In this document: positions 1-7,442 of the stretch, one piece after another
Position numbering within the stretch: the first letter of the stretch is position 1
Layout: every line of letters starts with the position of its first letter
Assembly: GCA_044426235.1 (NCBI GenBank)
Contig: JAWXUS010000034.1
Span: 1-13,614 of the forward strand
Length of the DNA: 13,614 bases
Direction: 5' to 3'
DNA from: JAGHEK01 sp044426235
GTDB taxonomy: Bacteria > Bacillota > Clostridia > Peptostreptococcales > Peptostreptococcaceae
Position numbers and translations under genes: made by a program
Notes under the pieces: generated by a model
Database searches by the model: none
Told to the model about the DNA's origin: nothing
Seen by the model: only the letters and a program-made list of their open reading frames with translations

Positions 1-55
1 CCACTTTTTTATATAGAGTGCGTGAGAAATAAAAAAATAATAGTGTTAAATTTAT

Positions 56-132
56 CGAGGTGTAGCGCAGTTTGGTAGCGCACATGGTTTGGGACCATGG
101 GGCCGGGGGTTCGAGTCCCTTCACCTCGACCA
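56..132 (+). tRNA. tRNA-Pro (anticodon TGG)
   Basis: A complete cloverleaf can be drawn. The acceptor arms CGAGGTG (56-62) and CACCTCG (122-128) pair perfectly, followed by discriminator A and an encoded CCA (130-132). The anticodon stem CATGG/CCATG encloses loop TTTGGGA, giving anticodon TGG (proline). The T arm carries the usual GGTTCGAGTCC. It is the first complete gene of a four-tRNA cluster. Confidence 0.97.
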
Positions 133-141
133 AAATAATAT

Positions 142-219
<78 letters not shown>

Positions 220-229
220 ATTTTTTTTC

Positions 230-303
230 GGCGACATAGCCAAGTGGTAAGGCAGTGGACTGCAACTCCTTGATCCCCAGTTCGAATCTGGGTGTCGCCT
301 CCA
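230..303 (+). tRNA. tRNA-Cys (anticodon GCA)
   Basis: The acceptor GGCGACA (230-236) pairs exactly with TGTCGCC (293-299). Discriminator T300 is the usual U73 of cysteine tRNA, and CCA follows at 301-303. The loop CTGCAAC between GGA and TCC gives anticodon GCA. The D arm is short, as is common for tRNA-Cys. Confidence 0.97.
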
Positions 304-309
304 CTACTT

Positions 310-386
310 GCACCCATAGCTCAACTGGATAGAGTGTCTGACTACGAATCAGAAGGTTAGGGGTTCGAGTCCCTTTGGGTGCACCA
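310..386 (+). tRNA. tRNA-Arg (anticodon ACG)
   Basis: The acceptor GCACCCA (310-316) pairs with TGGGTGC (376-382), then A383 and encoded CCA (384-386). The loop CTACGAA, flanked by TCTGA/TCAGA, gives anticodon ACG. In bacteria A34 of this tRNA is normally deaminated to inosine so that it reads CGU, CGC and CGA. It is the last gene of the cluster; a terminator begins nine bases later. Confidence 0.97.
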
Positions 387-394
387 GTTAAATG

Positions 395-423
395 CCTCTA
401 GCATATTTTGCTAGAGGTTTTTT
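395..423 (+). terminator. Intrinsic terminator of the tRNA cluster
   Basis: A 9-bp perfect stem, CCTCTAGCA (395-403) with TGCTAGAGG (409-417), has a 5-base loop and is followed at once by six T residues, then G and six more T. It closes the tRNA transcript. Confidence 0.93.
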
Positions 424-450
424 GTTTTTTATGTATAAATATTTTCTAAT
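422..450 (+). promoter_or_regulatory. Possible promoter for the DUF2508 gene
   Basis: TTGTTT (422-427), a 17-base spacer and TCTAAT (445-450) resemble a housekeeping promoter. The -35 lies in the T tract of the tRNA terminator. In DNA this AT-rich such matches arise by chance, so the call rests mainly on its position about 40 bases before the gene. Confidence 0.4.
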
Positions 451-491
451 GTGTTAAGAATTATATTAACAATGTTAGGAGGGGTTTATAT

Positions 492-743
492 ATGAGAAAA
501 AAAACAATTTCAAAAGAAAATATTGAAAAAGAAAAGATATTAAAGGATTTAGAAAGAGCATTTTTGGATGTTACAACTGCTGAATCATTTTTTCAGGTTG
601 TCAATGATCCAGAATTAGTTGATATGGCTATATTTGATTTAGAGGCCAAAAAATCAAGATATACTTATTTACTAAAAATGGCAAAAGAAAAAAGAGTAAA
701 GAAAACTATAGAAGAAGCTTTAATTGAATCTATGGTTAAATAA
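492..743 (+). CDS. DUF2508 (YaaL-like) family protein
   Basis: This is an 83-residue protein with no signal peptide or membrane segment, so it should be cytoplasmic. Residues about 18-68 match what I know of DUF2508: an alpha-helical stretch with the hallmark DPELVDMAIFDLEAKKSRY and a lysine-rich tail. The Bacillus subtilis member, YaaL, lies between recR and bofA; no such neighbours are present here. Its biochemical function is unknown. The ATG at 492 follows a strong AGGAGGGG ribosome site. The TAA stop forms part of the ribosome site of the next gene (TAAAGGAG), so the two genes are very probably one transcript. The family assignment is from memory of the motif. Confidence 0.8.
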   Translation: MRKKTISKENIEKEKILKDLERAFLDVTTAESFFQVVNDPELVDMAIFDLEAKKSRYTYLLKMAKEKRVKKTIEEALIESMVK

Positions 744-757
744 AGGAGTGAAAATTT

Positions 758-1168
758 TTGTACGTAGTTTATGGAGATCAAATTTTAGACAGTAAAGAAA
801 TTTTAGATAAAATAAATAATAGTAGTAATTTTACAGTTGAAAAAGATTTATCTAAAGCGACTAAAAGAGAAGATGTATTAGCTTATAAAGTCAGTATTAA
901 AGTTGAATTATTAAATGAGATGATAAGTGAAGATATTAATATTTCATCTCTTGATAAAGATGAGTTATTTTATGAGTATATGAGTTTATCTGATGAATTA
1001 TCTCTTGATTTATTTGAGATAATAGAATATTCAAGATTTATATCAAGATCTTATAAGTGGGATAGATCTGATAAAACTATAAAATGTATTGTTGCATTTT
1101 CAAACAGAGAACTTTCAGAATTAAAACTTAATGATGTAATAAAAAGACTTTTAACTCAAGTTGATTAA
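758..1168 (+). CDS. Hypothetical acidic protein with TTG start
   Basis: I do not recognise this 136-residue protein. The start must be TTG at 758: AAAGGAG lies 9 bases upstream and no in-frame ATG occurs until codon 55, in the middle of the chain. It has no signal peptide or membrane segment. It is rich in Asp, Glu, Ser and Leu, with a predicted helical middle (roughly residues 65-95) and a more polar C-terminal part containing SYKWDRSDKTIKCIVAF. It starts 14 bases after the DUF2508 stop and is followed at once by a terminator, so it closes a two-gene unit. Any function would be a guess. Its link to the DUF2508 gene is the only clue. Confidence 0.75.
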   Translation: MYVVYGDQILDSKEILDKINNSSNFTVEKDLSKATKREDVLAYKVSIKVELLNEMISEDINISSLDKDELFYEYMSLSDELSLDLFEIIEYSRFISRSYKWDRSDKTIKCIVAFSNRELSELKLNDVIKRLLTQVD

Positions 1169-1172
1169 TTAT

Positions 1173-1202
1173 AAAAAGCTATGAATTTTTCATAGCTTTT
1201 TT
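1173..1202 (+). terminator. Intrinsic terminator after the DUF2508 unit
   Basis: The stem AAAAAGCTATGA (1173-1184) pairs perfectly with TCATAGCTTTTT (1190-1201) around a 5-base loop. The A/T ends supply both the U tract of the plus-strand transcript and a symmetrical tract on the other strand. Confidence 0.88.
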
Positions 1203-1210
1203 GATATAAT
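1202..1210 (+). promoter_or_regulatory. Possible extended -10 promoter for the nitroreductase gene
   Basis: TGATATAAT is a perfect extended -10 element (TGn plus TATAAT at 1205-1210), directly abutting the terminator T tract. No good -35 exists 17 bases upstream, which extended -10 promoters can tolerate. The gene starts 48 bases downstream. Confidence 0.5.
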
Positions 1211-1257
1211 AAAAAGTTGATATGATTAAATTTTAAGATATTTAATAGGAGGAAGTT

Positions 1258-2049
1258 ATGGATATATATGATGCTATTTATTATAGAAAATCGTCTAATA
1301 AATATTTACAAAAACCTTTAAAAGTAGATTTATTAGAGGAAATTAAAAAAGTTTGTTTAGAAGTTAATGGGTATGATGATAAAATAAGTGCACATGTAAT
1401 AGAAAAAGGACATTTAGTAGATTTACTAGTTGGTAAGAATATTAGAGTAAAGGCACCTCATTATATTCTTATTTCATCAAAAAGAGATAACTCTTTTATG
1501 GATGTTGGTTTTACATCTGAAGAATTAGTTCTTAAATTAACTATTTTAGGGGTATCTAGTTGTTATTTAGATATTAATTTAAAGTATGAAGATGTTTTTG
1601 ATATGGTAAATACTTATGAAAAACAGGCAATAGATGATGAAATTATAGAAGAGAATTATATTAAACCACAAATTTTAATTGGTATCGGTTATTCTGATGG
1701 GGAAGATATTTTTAGAGATTCTTATGATCAAATAGATAGAAAAAAGACTAAGAATATATGTAAAAATATTAATAGCAATTATCAAGATATTTTAGAATTA
1801 GTACAATTAGCACCTTCATATAAAAATACTCAACCTTGGTCTATATATAATGAGTTGAATAGGTTTGATATTTATTATGATAAAAAATATTTAAAAGATG
1901 AGAAGTTAATGTTTATTAGCATGGGATGTTTTATGAAACATTTTGATTTAGCTATAAAAAAGAAAGAAAAAAAGGTTAATTATACTAAAAATATTGCTAA
2001 AAATAAACTTGGAAAAAGGTATTTATTAACTGCTTTAGTAAATGGATAA
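1258..2049 (+). CDS. Putative TM1586-type nitroreductase family flavoprotein
   Basis: A 263-residue cytoplasmic protein that looks like the 'putative TM nitroreductase' family (Pfam family built around Thermotoga TM1586). Family signs are the N-terminal YDAIYYRKSSNKY (RKSSNKY at residues 10-16, where nitroreductases bind FMN phosphate), the APHYILI strand near residue 66, and LAPSYKNTQPW at 184-194, matching the family's second FMN-contacting motif. Members are expected to bind FMN and use NAD(P)H, but the substrate is not predictable from sequence. The ATG at 1258 follows AGGAGG by 5 bases. The gene stands alone between a terminator and the pyr promoter, and I see no convincing terminator of its own. 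Sure of the superfamily, moderately sure of the subfamily. Confidence 0.78.
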   Translation: MDIYDAIYYRKSSNKYLQKPLKVDLLEEIKKVCLEVNGYDDKISAHVIEKGHLVDLLVGKNIRVKAPHYILISSKRDNSFMDVGFTSEELVLKLTILGVSSCYLDINLKYEDVFDMVNTYEKQAIDDEIIEENYIKPQILIGIGYSDGEDIFRDSYDQIDRKKTKNICKNINSNYQDILELVQLAPSYKNTQPWSIYNELNRFDIYYDKKYLKDEKLMFISMGCFMKHFDLAIKKKEKKVNYTKNIAKNKLGKRYLLTALVNG

Positions 2050-2061
2050 TTATTTTTTTTA

Positions 2062-2090
2062 TTGACACAAGACATTAAAAGTGTTTTAAT
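2062..2090 (+). promoter_or_regulatory. Promoter of the pyr operon
   Basis: A consensus -35 TTGACA (2062-2067) is followed by a 17-base spacer and TTTAAT (2085-2090). TAATAT at 2087-2092 is an alternative -10 with a 19-base spacer. Transcription would begin near 2097, giving a leader of about 155 bases before pyrF, which holds the PyrR attenuator. Confidence 0.75.
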
Positions 2091-2132
2091 ATTATAAAGA
2101 AAAGTTATTTTTTCACAAAATTGAATAATAAA

Positions 2133-2223
2133 GTCTTTTAAACTAGTCCAGAGAGGCTGGGAAAGATATCTTGATATATAGATAAAAATCCTTACATCTC
2201 TTTTTGGTGTAAGGATTTTTTTT
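2133..2223 (+). promoter_or_regulatory. PyrR-binding transcription attenuator leader
   Basis: The core AGTCCAGAGAGGCT (2145-2158) is the conserved PyrR-binding loop of pyr leaders. It folds as expected. A lower stem pairs 2133-2139 with 2161-2167, and an AAA internal loop follows. The upper stem pairs 2143-2149 with 2155-2160, with T2147 bulged and AGAGA in the loop. Downstream, AAAAATCCTTACA (2184-2196) pairs perfectly with TGTAAGGATTTTT (2208-2220), an intrinsic terminator ending in eight T. Known logic: UMP-bound PyrR stabilises the first hairpin, the terminator forms and the operon is shut off; without PyrR an antiterminator forms. I did not resolve the antiterminator pairing. The pyrR gene is not in this window. 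Confidence 0.93.
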
Positions 2224-2251
2224 GTAGGCTTTATTAAAAGGAGATAATTAT

Positions 2252-2962
2252 ATGGGTAGAGATAAGTTAATAGTGGCGATTGATACTGATGAATTTAATA
2301 AAGCAAAAGATATGATTGATAATTTGGGAGATAGTGTTGATATATTTAAAGTAGGTCTTGAACAGTATGTTGCAACTAGAGGTAAGACTGTTGATTATTT
2401 AAATGAAAAAGGTAAGAAAGTATTTCTAGATTTAAAGTTTCATGATATTCCAAATACTATGCAAAGTGCAGTAAGAGCTGCAGTTCGTGATAAGGTTTGG
2501 ATGATGACGATTCACGTATCTGATATGGAAGGTATGAAACAATGTGCAAAAGCTGCAAGAGAAGAGGCTTTAAAATTAAATATTGAAAAGCCAATAATAG
2601 TTGGAGTTACAGTTTTAACTTCTCTTAGTAATGAAGATTTATCAGATATTGGATGTAATTTAAATACTGAGGAACTTGCAATAAAAAGAGCAAAACTTGC
2701 AAAAGAAGCGGGAATTGATGGTATAGTTTGTTCAGCAAAAGAAGTAAGCAAGATAGTAGATGTTTGCGGAGATGATTTTGTTAAAGTTTGTCCAGGTATT
2801 AGACCTGTTGATGGTGAATTTGGAGATCAAAAAAGAGTTGTTACTCCAAGTGATGCAATAAAAAATGGAGCAAGTTATTTAGTAGTTGGAAGGCCAATTA
2901 CTCAAAATGAAAATCCAAAATTAATGGCAGAAAAAATAACAAAAGAAATAGAAAATGCTTAG
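2252..2962 (+). CDS. pyrF: Orotidine 5'-phosphate decarboxylase
   Basis: PyrF removes the carboxyl group of orotidine 5'-monophosphate to give UMP, the last step of de novo pyrimidine synthesis, in the cytoplasm. The 236 residues match the usual bacterial length and TIM-barrel plan. The N-terminal strand IVAIDTD starts the barrel. IFKVGLE holds a substrate-binding lysine. DLKFHDIPNT carries the Asp-x-Lys-x-x-Asp catalytic charge network. CPGIRP and VGRPIT near the end form the phosphate-binding loop. The ATG follows AAAAGGAG and comes 29 bases after the attenuator's T tract. It is the first gene of a pyrF-carA-carB operon, 10 bases ahead of carA, and should be repressed when UMP is plentiful through PyrR. 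Confidence 0.96.
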   Translation: MGRDKLIVAIDTDEFNKAKDMIDNLGDSVDIFKVGLEQYVATRGKTVDYLNEKGKKVFLDLKFHDIPNTMQSAVRAAVRDKVWMMTIHVSDMEGMKQCAKAAREEALKLNIEKPIIVGVTVLTSLSNEDLSDIGCNLNTEELAIKRAKLAKEAGIDGIVCSAKEVSKIVDVCGDDFVKVCPGIRPVDGEFGDQKRVVTPSDAIKNGASYLVVGRPITQNENPKLMAEKITKEIENA

Positions 2963-2972
2963 GGGGTAGATT

Positions 2973-4019
2973 ATGAAAGCTAAATTAATATTACAAGACG
3001 GAACTATTTTTGAAGGAAAAGCATTTGGATACTTGAATGAAAGTGTTGGAGAGGTTGTTTTTAATACTTCAATGACAGGTTATGGAGAAATATTAACGGA
3101 TCCTTCATATTTTGGACAAATAGTTACAATGACTTATCCTCTAATTGGAAATTACGGTATAAACTTAGAAGATATAGAATCGACAGGAGTTCATGTTAAA
3201 GGACTTATAGTTAGAGAAAAAAGTGATACTCCAAATAACTTTAGATGCGAAATGGATATAGATACATATTTAAAACAAAATAAGGTTATAGGGCTTGAAG
3301 GAATAGATACTAGGGCACTTACAAAAATACTTAGAAATAGTGGAACTATGAAGGGAATTATTTCATTAGAAAGTTCATCATTAGAAGGTGTTCAGTCTAA
3401 ATTAGATTCTTTTGATAATACTTTAGCAGTTAAAACTGTTACAAGAAAAAAAGTTCAACATATAAAAGGAAATGGAAAAAAGATAGCAGTTCTTGATTTT
3501 GGAGTTAAAGAAAATATATTAAGATCATTTAAAGAGAGAAATTGTGATATAACAGTTTTCCCTGCTACAACTTCTCCAGAAGAAGTTTTATCTATAAACC
3601 CTGATTTAATATTCTTATCGAATGGGCCTGGAGATCCAGAAGATTTAGAAGATATCATATTAAATATAAAAGAGTTAGTAACTAAAAAGCCAACTTGTGG
3701 AATTTGCTTAGGTCATCAACTTTTAGCACTTGCACTTGGTGGAGAAACTTCAAAATTAAAGTTTGGACATAGAGGTGGAAATCACCCAGTTAAAGACATT
3801 GAATTAGATAAAGTATTTATAACTAGTCAAAATCACGGGTACTACGTTTCAAAGATGCCTGATGATATGAAAGTTACTCATATAAATTTAAATGATCAGA
3901 CAGTTGAGGGAATGAGACATAATACTTTACCAATATATAGTGTTCAGTATCACCCTGAGGCTTGCCCAGGACCAAAAGATAATGATTATATATTCGATAA
4001 ATTTTTAGATTTAATATAG
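2973..4019 (+). CDS. carA: Carbamoyl-phosphate synthase, small (glutaminase) subunit
   Basis: CarA hydrolyses glutamine and channels the ammonia to CarB for carbamoyl phosphate synthesis, the shared precursor of pyrimidines and arginine. The 348-residue chain has both expected parts. The N-terminal CPSase small-chain domain (about 1-150) includes FNTSMTGYGEILTDPSY. A class I glutamine amidotransferase domain runs from about 168 to the end. The catalytic triad is visible: Cys245 in GICLGHQ, His327 and Glu329 in HPEACPGP. It starts at an ATG 10 bases after pyrF with a GGGGG-type ribosome site, and carB follows after 14 bases. The PyrR leader suggests this copy serves pyrimidine synthesis; whether an arginine-specific copy exists elsewhere cannot be seen. 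It is sometimes called pyrAA. Confidence 0.96.
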   Translation: MKAKLILQDGTIFEGKAFGYLNESVGEVVFNTSMTGYGEILTDPSYFGQIVTMTYPLIGNYGINLEDIESTGVHVKGLIVREKSDTPNNFRCEMDIDTYLKQNKVIGLEGIDTRALTKILRNSGTMKGIISLESSSLEGVQSKLDSFDNTLAVKTVTRKKVQHIKGNGKKIAVLDFGVKENILRSFKERNCDITVFPATTSPEEVLSINPDLIFLSNGPGDPEDLEDIILNIKELVTKKPTCGICLGHQLLALALGGETSKLKFGHRGGNHPVKDIELDKVFITSQNHGYYVSKMPDDMKVTHINLNDQTVEGMRHNTLPIYSVQYHPEACPGPKDNDYIFDKFLDLI

Positions 4020-4033
4020 AGGGGGGATAGAAT

Positions 4034-7000
4034 ATGCCAAAGATTGCTAGTATAAAAAAGACGTTAGTTTTAGGTTCTGGGCCAATAATAATAGGTCAAG
4101 CGGCTGAGTTTGATTATTCGGGAACACAAGCTTGCCAAGCACTTAAAGAAGAAGGAATAGAAGTTGTTTTAATAAATAGTAACCCTGCAACTATAATGAC
4201 TGATAAGGAAATTGCAGATAAAATATACATAGAACCTTTAACTCTTGAATTTATAGAGAAGGTTATACAAAAAGAGAAACCAGATAGTTTACTTGCTGGA
4301 ATGGGTGGTCAAACTGCTCTTAACTTAGCTGTAGAATTAAGTGACAACGGAATACTTGATAAGTATAACGTAAAGATGATTGGTACGAGTGTTGAGTCAA
4401 TAAAAAAAGGTGAAGATAGAGATACGTTTAGAGAAGTTATGAGAAAAATTAATCAACCAGTGGTTATTAGTGAAATTGTAACTGATTTAGATAGCGGACT
4501 TGAGTTTGCAATAAAAATAGGATATCCAGTAGTTGTAAGACCTGCATACACTTTAGGTGGAACAGGTGGAGGAATTGCAGAAGATGTTGAAGAATTAACT
4601 GAGATATTAACTCAAGGACTTCAACTTAGTCCAGTAAGTCAAGTTTTACTTGAAAAGAGTATAAAAGGTTGGAAAGAAATAGAGTATGAAGTAATAAGAG
4701 ATAGTAAAGGAAACTGTATTACAGTTTGTAATATGGAAAATATTGATCCGGTTGGAGTTCATACTGGAGATAGTATAGTTGTGGCACCAAGCCAGACTTT
4801 GAGTGATAAAGAATACCAAATGCTTAGAAAAGCATCTATTGATATAATAAATGAAATAGAAGTAGAGGGAGGGTGTAATGTACAGATAGCCCTTCATCCA
4901 GAAAGTTTAGAATATGCAATAATAGAAATAAATCCAAGAGTAAGTAGATCGTCTGCTCTTGCATCTAAAGCAACAGGATATCCAATAGCAAAAGTTGGAG
5001 CAAAAATAGCTTTAGGTTATACATTAGATGAAATAGAAAATGCAGTTACTAAAAAAACTTATGCTTGTTTTGAGCCAACACTTGATTATGTTATTGTTAA
5101 AATACCAAAGTGGCCATTTGATAAGTTTAAAGATGCGAATAGAAAACTTGGAACTAAAATGATGGCAACTGGAGAGATAATGAGTATAGGAAGTAACTTT
5201 GAGAGTGCTTTCTTAAAGGGAATTAGATCTTTAGAAATTGGAAAATATTCATTAGTTCACTCTGCATCTGAAGAAAAAAGTATAGATGAATTAAAAAGAA
5301 GTGTTGTAGTTCCAGATGATGAAAGATTATTCGACTTAGCAGAAATGATAAGACGTGGTTATAGTATTGATATGATTCAAAAAATAACTGGTGTTGATAA
5401 GTGGTTCATAAATAAATTTAAGTGGATAGTTGAACAAGAAGAAAACTTAAAAGTAATGAATATAGAAGATGTTACTAAAGATTATTTATTAGAACTTAAG
5501 AAAAAAGGATTCTCAGATAAGGGAATATCAGATCTTATGAAGATAAGTCCTGAAAGACTTTTAGAACTTAGAAATCTTTATAACATAAGTCCTTCATATA
5601 AAATGGTTGATACTTGTGGGGGAGAATTTGATGCACTATCTCCATATTACTACTCAACTTATGAGCAATTTGATGAAGTTGAAGTTAGTGATAAGAAAAA
5701 AGTTATAGTGTTAGGTTCAGGTCCAATAAGAATAGGTCAAGGTATAGAATTTGATTATTGTTCAGTTCATTGTGTTAAATCACTTAGAAAAATGGGGATT
5801 GAAACTATAATAGTAAATAATAATCCTGAAACTGTTAGTACAGATTTTGATACTTCTGATAAGTTATATTTTGAGCCTTTAACTGAAGAGGAAGTTTTAA
5901 ATATTATAGAAAAAGAAAAACCTGAAGGGGTTATACTACAATTTGGTGGGCAAACTGCAATAAAACTTGCAAAGTTCTTAGATGAAAAGAATATAAAAAT
6001 TCTTGGAACTAGTTTTGGAAATATTGATGCTGCTGAAAATAGAGAAAAATTTGAAGAACTTCTTGAAAAGTTAGATATAAATAGACCAAAAGGAAAAGCT
6101 ATTTGGAGTGTTGAAGAAGGAATTGAAGAAGCTAAGAAGTTAGAATATCCAGTTTTAGTTAGACCTTCATACGTACTTGGTGGGCAAGGTATGGAAATCA
6201 CTTATGATGAAATAAAACTTACTCAATATTTAGAAAATACATTCTTAAGAGATAGTAAAAATCCAGTTTTAATAGATAAGTATTTAACTGGTCGTGAAAT
6301 AGAAGTTGATGCAATATGTGATGGAGAAGAAATATTAATACCTGGAATTATGGAACACTTAGAAAGAGCAGGGGTTCACTCAGGAGATAGTATAACTATG
6401 TATCCGTCTCAAAATATAACTAATAAAATAAAAGAAAAAATACTTGATTACACTAAAAAAATAGCTATAGAACTTAATGTTTTAGGAATGGTAAATATTC
6501 AGTTTATAGAATTTAAGAATGAATTGTATATAATAGAAGTTAATCCAAGAGCAAGTAGAACAGTTCCATATATTAGTAAGGTAAGTAATGTTCCAATAGT
6601 TGATTTAGCTACTAGATGTATGATGGGTGAAAAACTTGTTAATTTAGGATATGGAACTGGAGTATACAAAGAACCAGAACTTATATCTGTGAAAGTACCA
6701 GTGTTCTCAATGTCAAAATTAGCTAAAGTTGATATTAGTTTAGGACCTGAAATGAAATCTACAGGAGAAGTTTTAGGTATAGGTAAAACTTTAGAAGAGG
6801 CACTTTATAAAGGATTCTTAGGTGCTGGAAAAACTATGAAATGTGATAGAAGAGTTGTATTAGCAACCGTTAATGATAAAGATAAAGAAGAATTCTTAGA
6901 AATAGCAAAAGAAATGAAAGATCTGGGTTATACATTTATAACTACAAGTGGAACGGCTAAGGCTTTACAAGAAAATGGAGTAGAATCTAGAATAGTAAAT

Positions 7001-7240
7001 AGGGTTGAAGAATCAAGACCAAATATACTAGATGTTATTAGAAATAAAGAAGTTGATATGGTTATAAATACTCCAACAAAAGGAAATGATTCAACTAGAG
7101 ATGGATTTAAAATAAGAAGAACTGCAACAGAGTTTGCAACTGAAGTTATGACATCACTAGATACATTAAGAGCACTTGTGAGTGTTCAAAAGAAAGATTT
7201 CAATATGTCTAATATAGATATATATGATTTAGGAAAATAA
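4034..7240 (+). CDS. carB: Carbamoyl-phosphate synthase, large subunit
   Basis: CarB uses bicarbonate, two ATP and ammonia delivered from CarA to make carbamoyl phosphate. Its 1068 residues are the normal full length. The internal duplication is clear: LGSGPIIIGQAAEFDYSG near residue 13 is repeated as LGSGPIRIGQGIEFDY near 560. Each half has an ATP-grasp domain (RPAYTLGGTGGG and RPSYVLGGQGMEI) and a metal/ATP-binding IxEINPRVSRSS or IIEVNPRASRT motif. The helical linker lies around 400-550. From about residue 940 an MGS-like domain (FITTSGTAKAL, NTPTKG) is the place where UMP and ornithine regulate the enzyme in relatives. It has an AGGGGGG ribosome site and is the last gene of the operon. 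It is sometimes called pyrAB. Confidence 0.97.
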   Translation: MPKIASIKKTLVLGSGPIIIGQAAEFDYSGTQACQALKEEGIEVVLINSNPATIMTDKEIADKIYIEPLTLEFIEKVIQKEKPDSLLAGMGGQTALNLAVELSDNGILDKYNVKMIGTSVESIKKGEDRDTFREVMRKINQPVVISEIVTDLDSGLEFAIKIGYPVVVRPAYTLGGTGGGIAEDVEELTEILTQGLQLSPVSQVLLEKSIKGWKEIEYEVIRDSKGNCITVCNMENIDPVGVHTGDSIVVAPSQTLSDKEYQMLRKASIDIINEIEVEGGCNVQIALHPESLEYAIIEINPRVSRSSALASKATGYPIAKVGAKIALGYTLDEIENAVTKKTYACFEPTLDYVIVKIPKWPFDKFKDANRKLGTKMMATGEIMSIGSNFESAFLKGIRSLEIGKYSLVHSASEEKSIDELKRSVVVPDDERLFDLAEMIRRGYSIDMIQKITGVDKWFINKFKWIVEQEENLKVMNIEDVTKDYLLELKKKGFSDKGISDLMKISPERLLELRNLYNISPSYKMVDTCGGEFDALSPYYYSTYEQFDEVEVSDKKKVIVLGSGPIRIGQGIEFDYCSVHCVKSLRKMGIETIIVNNNPETVSTDFDTSDKLYFEPLTEEEVLNIIEKEKPEGVILQFGGQTAIKLAKFLDEKNIKILGTSFGNIDAAENREKFEELLEKLDINRPKGKAIWSVEEGIEEAKKLEYPVLVRPSYVLGGQGMEITYDEIKLTQYLENTFLRDSKNPVLIDKYLTGREIEVDAICDGEEILIPGIMEHLERAGVHSGDSITMYPSQNITNKIKEKILDYTKKIAIELNVLGMVNIQFIEFKNELYIIEVNPRASRTVPYISKVSNVPIVDLATRCMMGEKLVNLGYGTGVYKEPELISVKVPVFSMSKLAKVDISLGPEMKSTGEVLGIGKTLEEALYKGFLGAGKTMKCDRRVVLATVNDKDKEEFLEIAKEMKDLGYTFITTSGTAKALQENGVESRIVNRVEESRPNILDVIRNKEVDMVINTPTKGNDSTRDGFKIRRTATEFATEVMTSLDTLRALVSVQKKDFNMSNIDIYDLGK

Positions 7241-7330
7241 TATAATTTAAACTTAAATTTAGGAAATAAAAAAATATTTTTTAAAATTTTTTATATATCT
7301 TAAAGTATTAGTTTTTCAACAAATATTGAC

Positions 7331-7360
7331 AAAAAATGCAGATTAATTTCTGCATTTTTT
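7331..7360 (+). terminator. Intrinsic terminator of the pyr operon
   Basis: AAAAAATGCAGA (7331-7342) pairs perfectly with TCTGCATTTTTT (7349-7360) around a 6-base loop, with two further T. It lies 90 bases after the carB stop. The bases between (7241-7330) are very AT-rich and contain nothing I can name. The hairpin shows that pyrK, pyrD and pyrE do not follow in this operon. Confidence 0.9.
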
Positions 7361-7442
7361 TTATTTTGCACTATTTAAAAAAAAATATGTGCCGTATCTT
7401 AGGGATGTAGCAATACAACTTAGAAATTTAAGGAGCATATTT

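Noticed and set aside
1..55. CCA at bases 1-3 followed by a T run, perhaps the 3' end of another tRNA.
   Set aside because: Three bases at the edge are not enough; no stem partner is visible within the window.
5767..6201. Minus-strand open frame of 144 codons inside carB.
   Set aside because: It has no ribosome site, is rich in Ser/Phe/Ile as expected for the complement of coding DNA, and lies wholly inside an unmistakable carB.
7326..7331. Consensus -35 TTGACA after carB as a promoter for the foldase gene.
   Set aside because: No -10 element lies at 16-19 bases; that position is inside the terminator stem (TCTGCA).
7391..7432. Less AT-rich stretch before the foldase with a small TGTA-GCAA-TACA hairpin, considered as a riboswitch.
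   Set aside because: The stem is only 4 bp, no conserved core of a riboswitch class I know (including cyclic di-GMP types) is present, and no terminator follows.
7389..7442. In-frame GTG at 7389 that would lengthen the foldase by 18 residues.
   Set aside because: There is no ribosome site before it, and the extension would bury a perfect lipoprotein signal that starts at the ATG at 7443 after AAGGAG.
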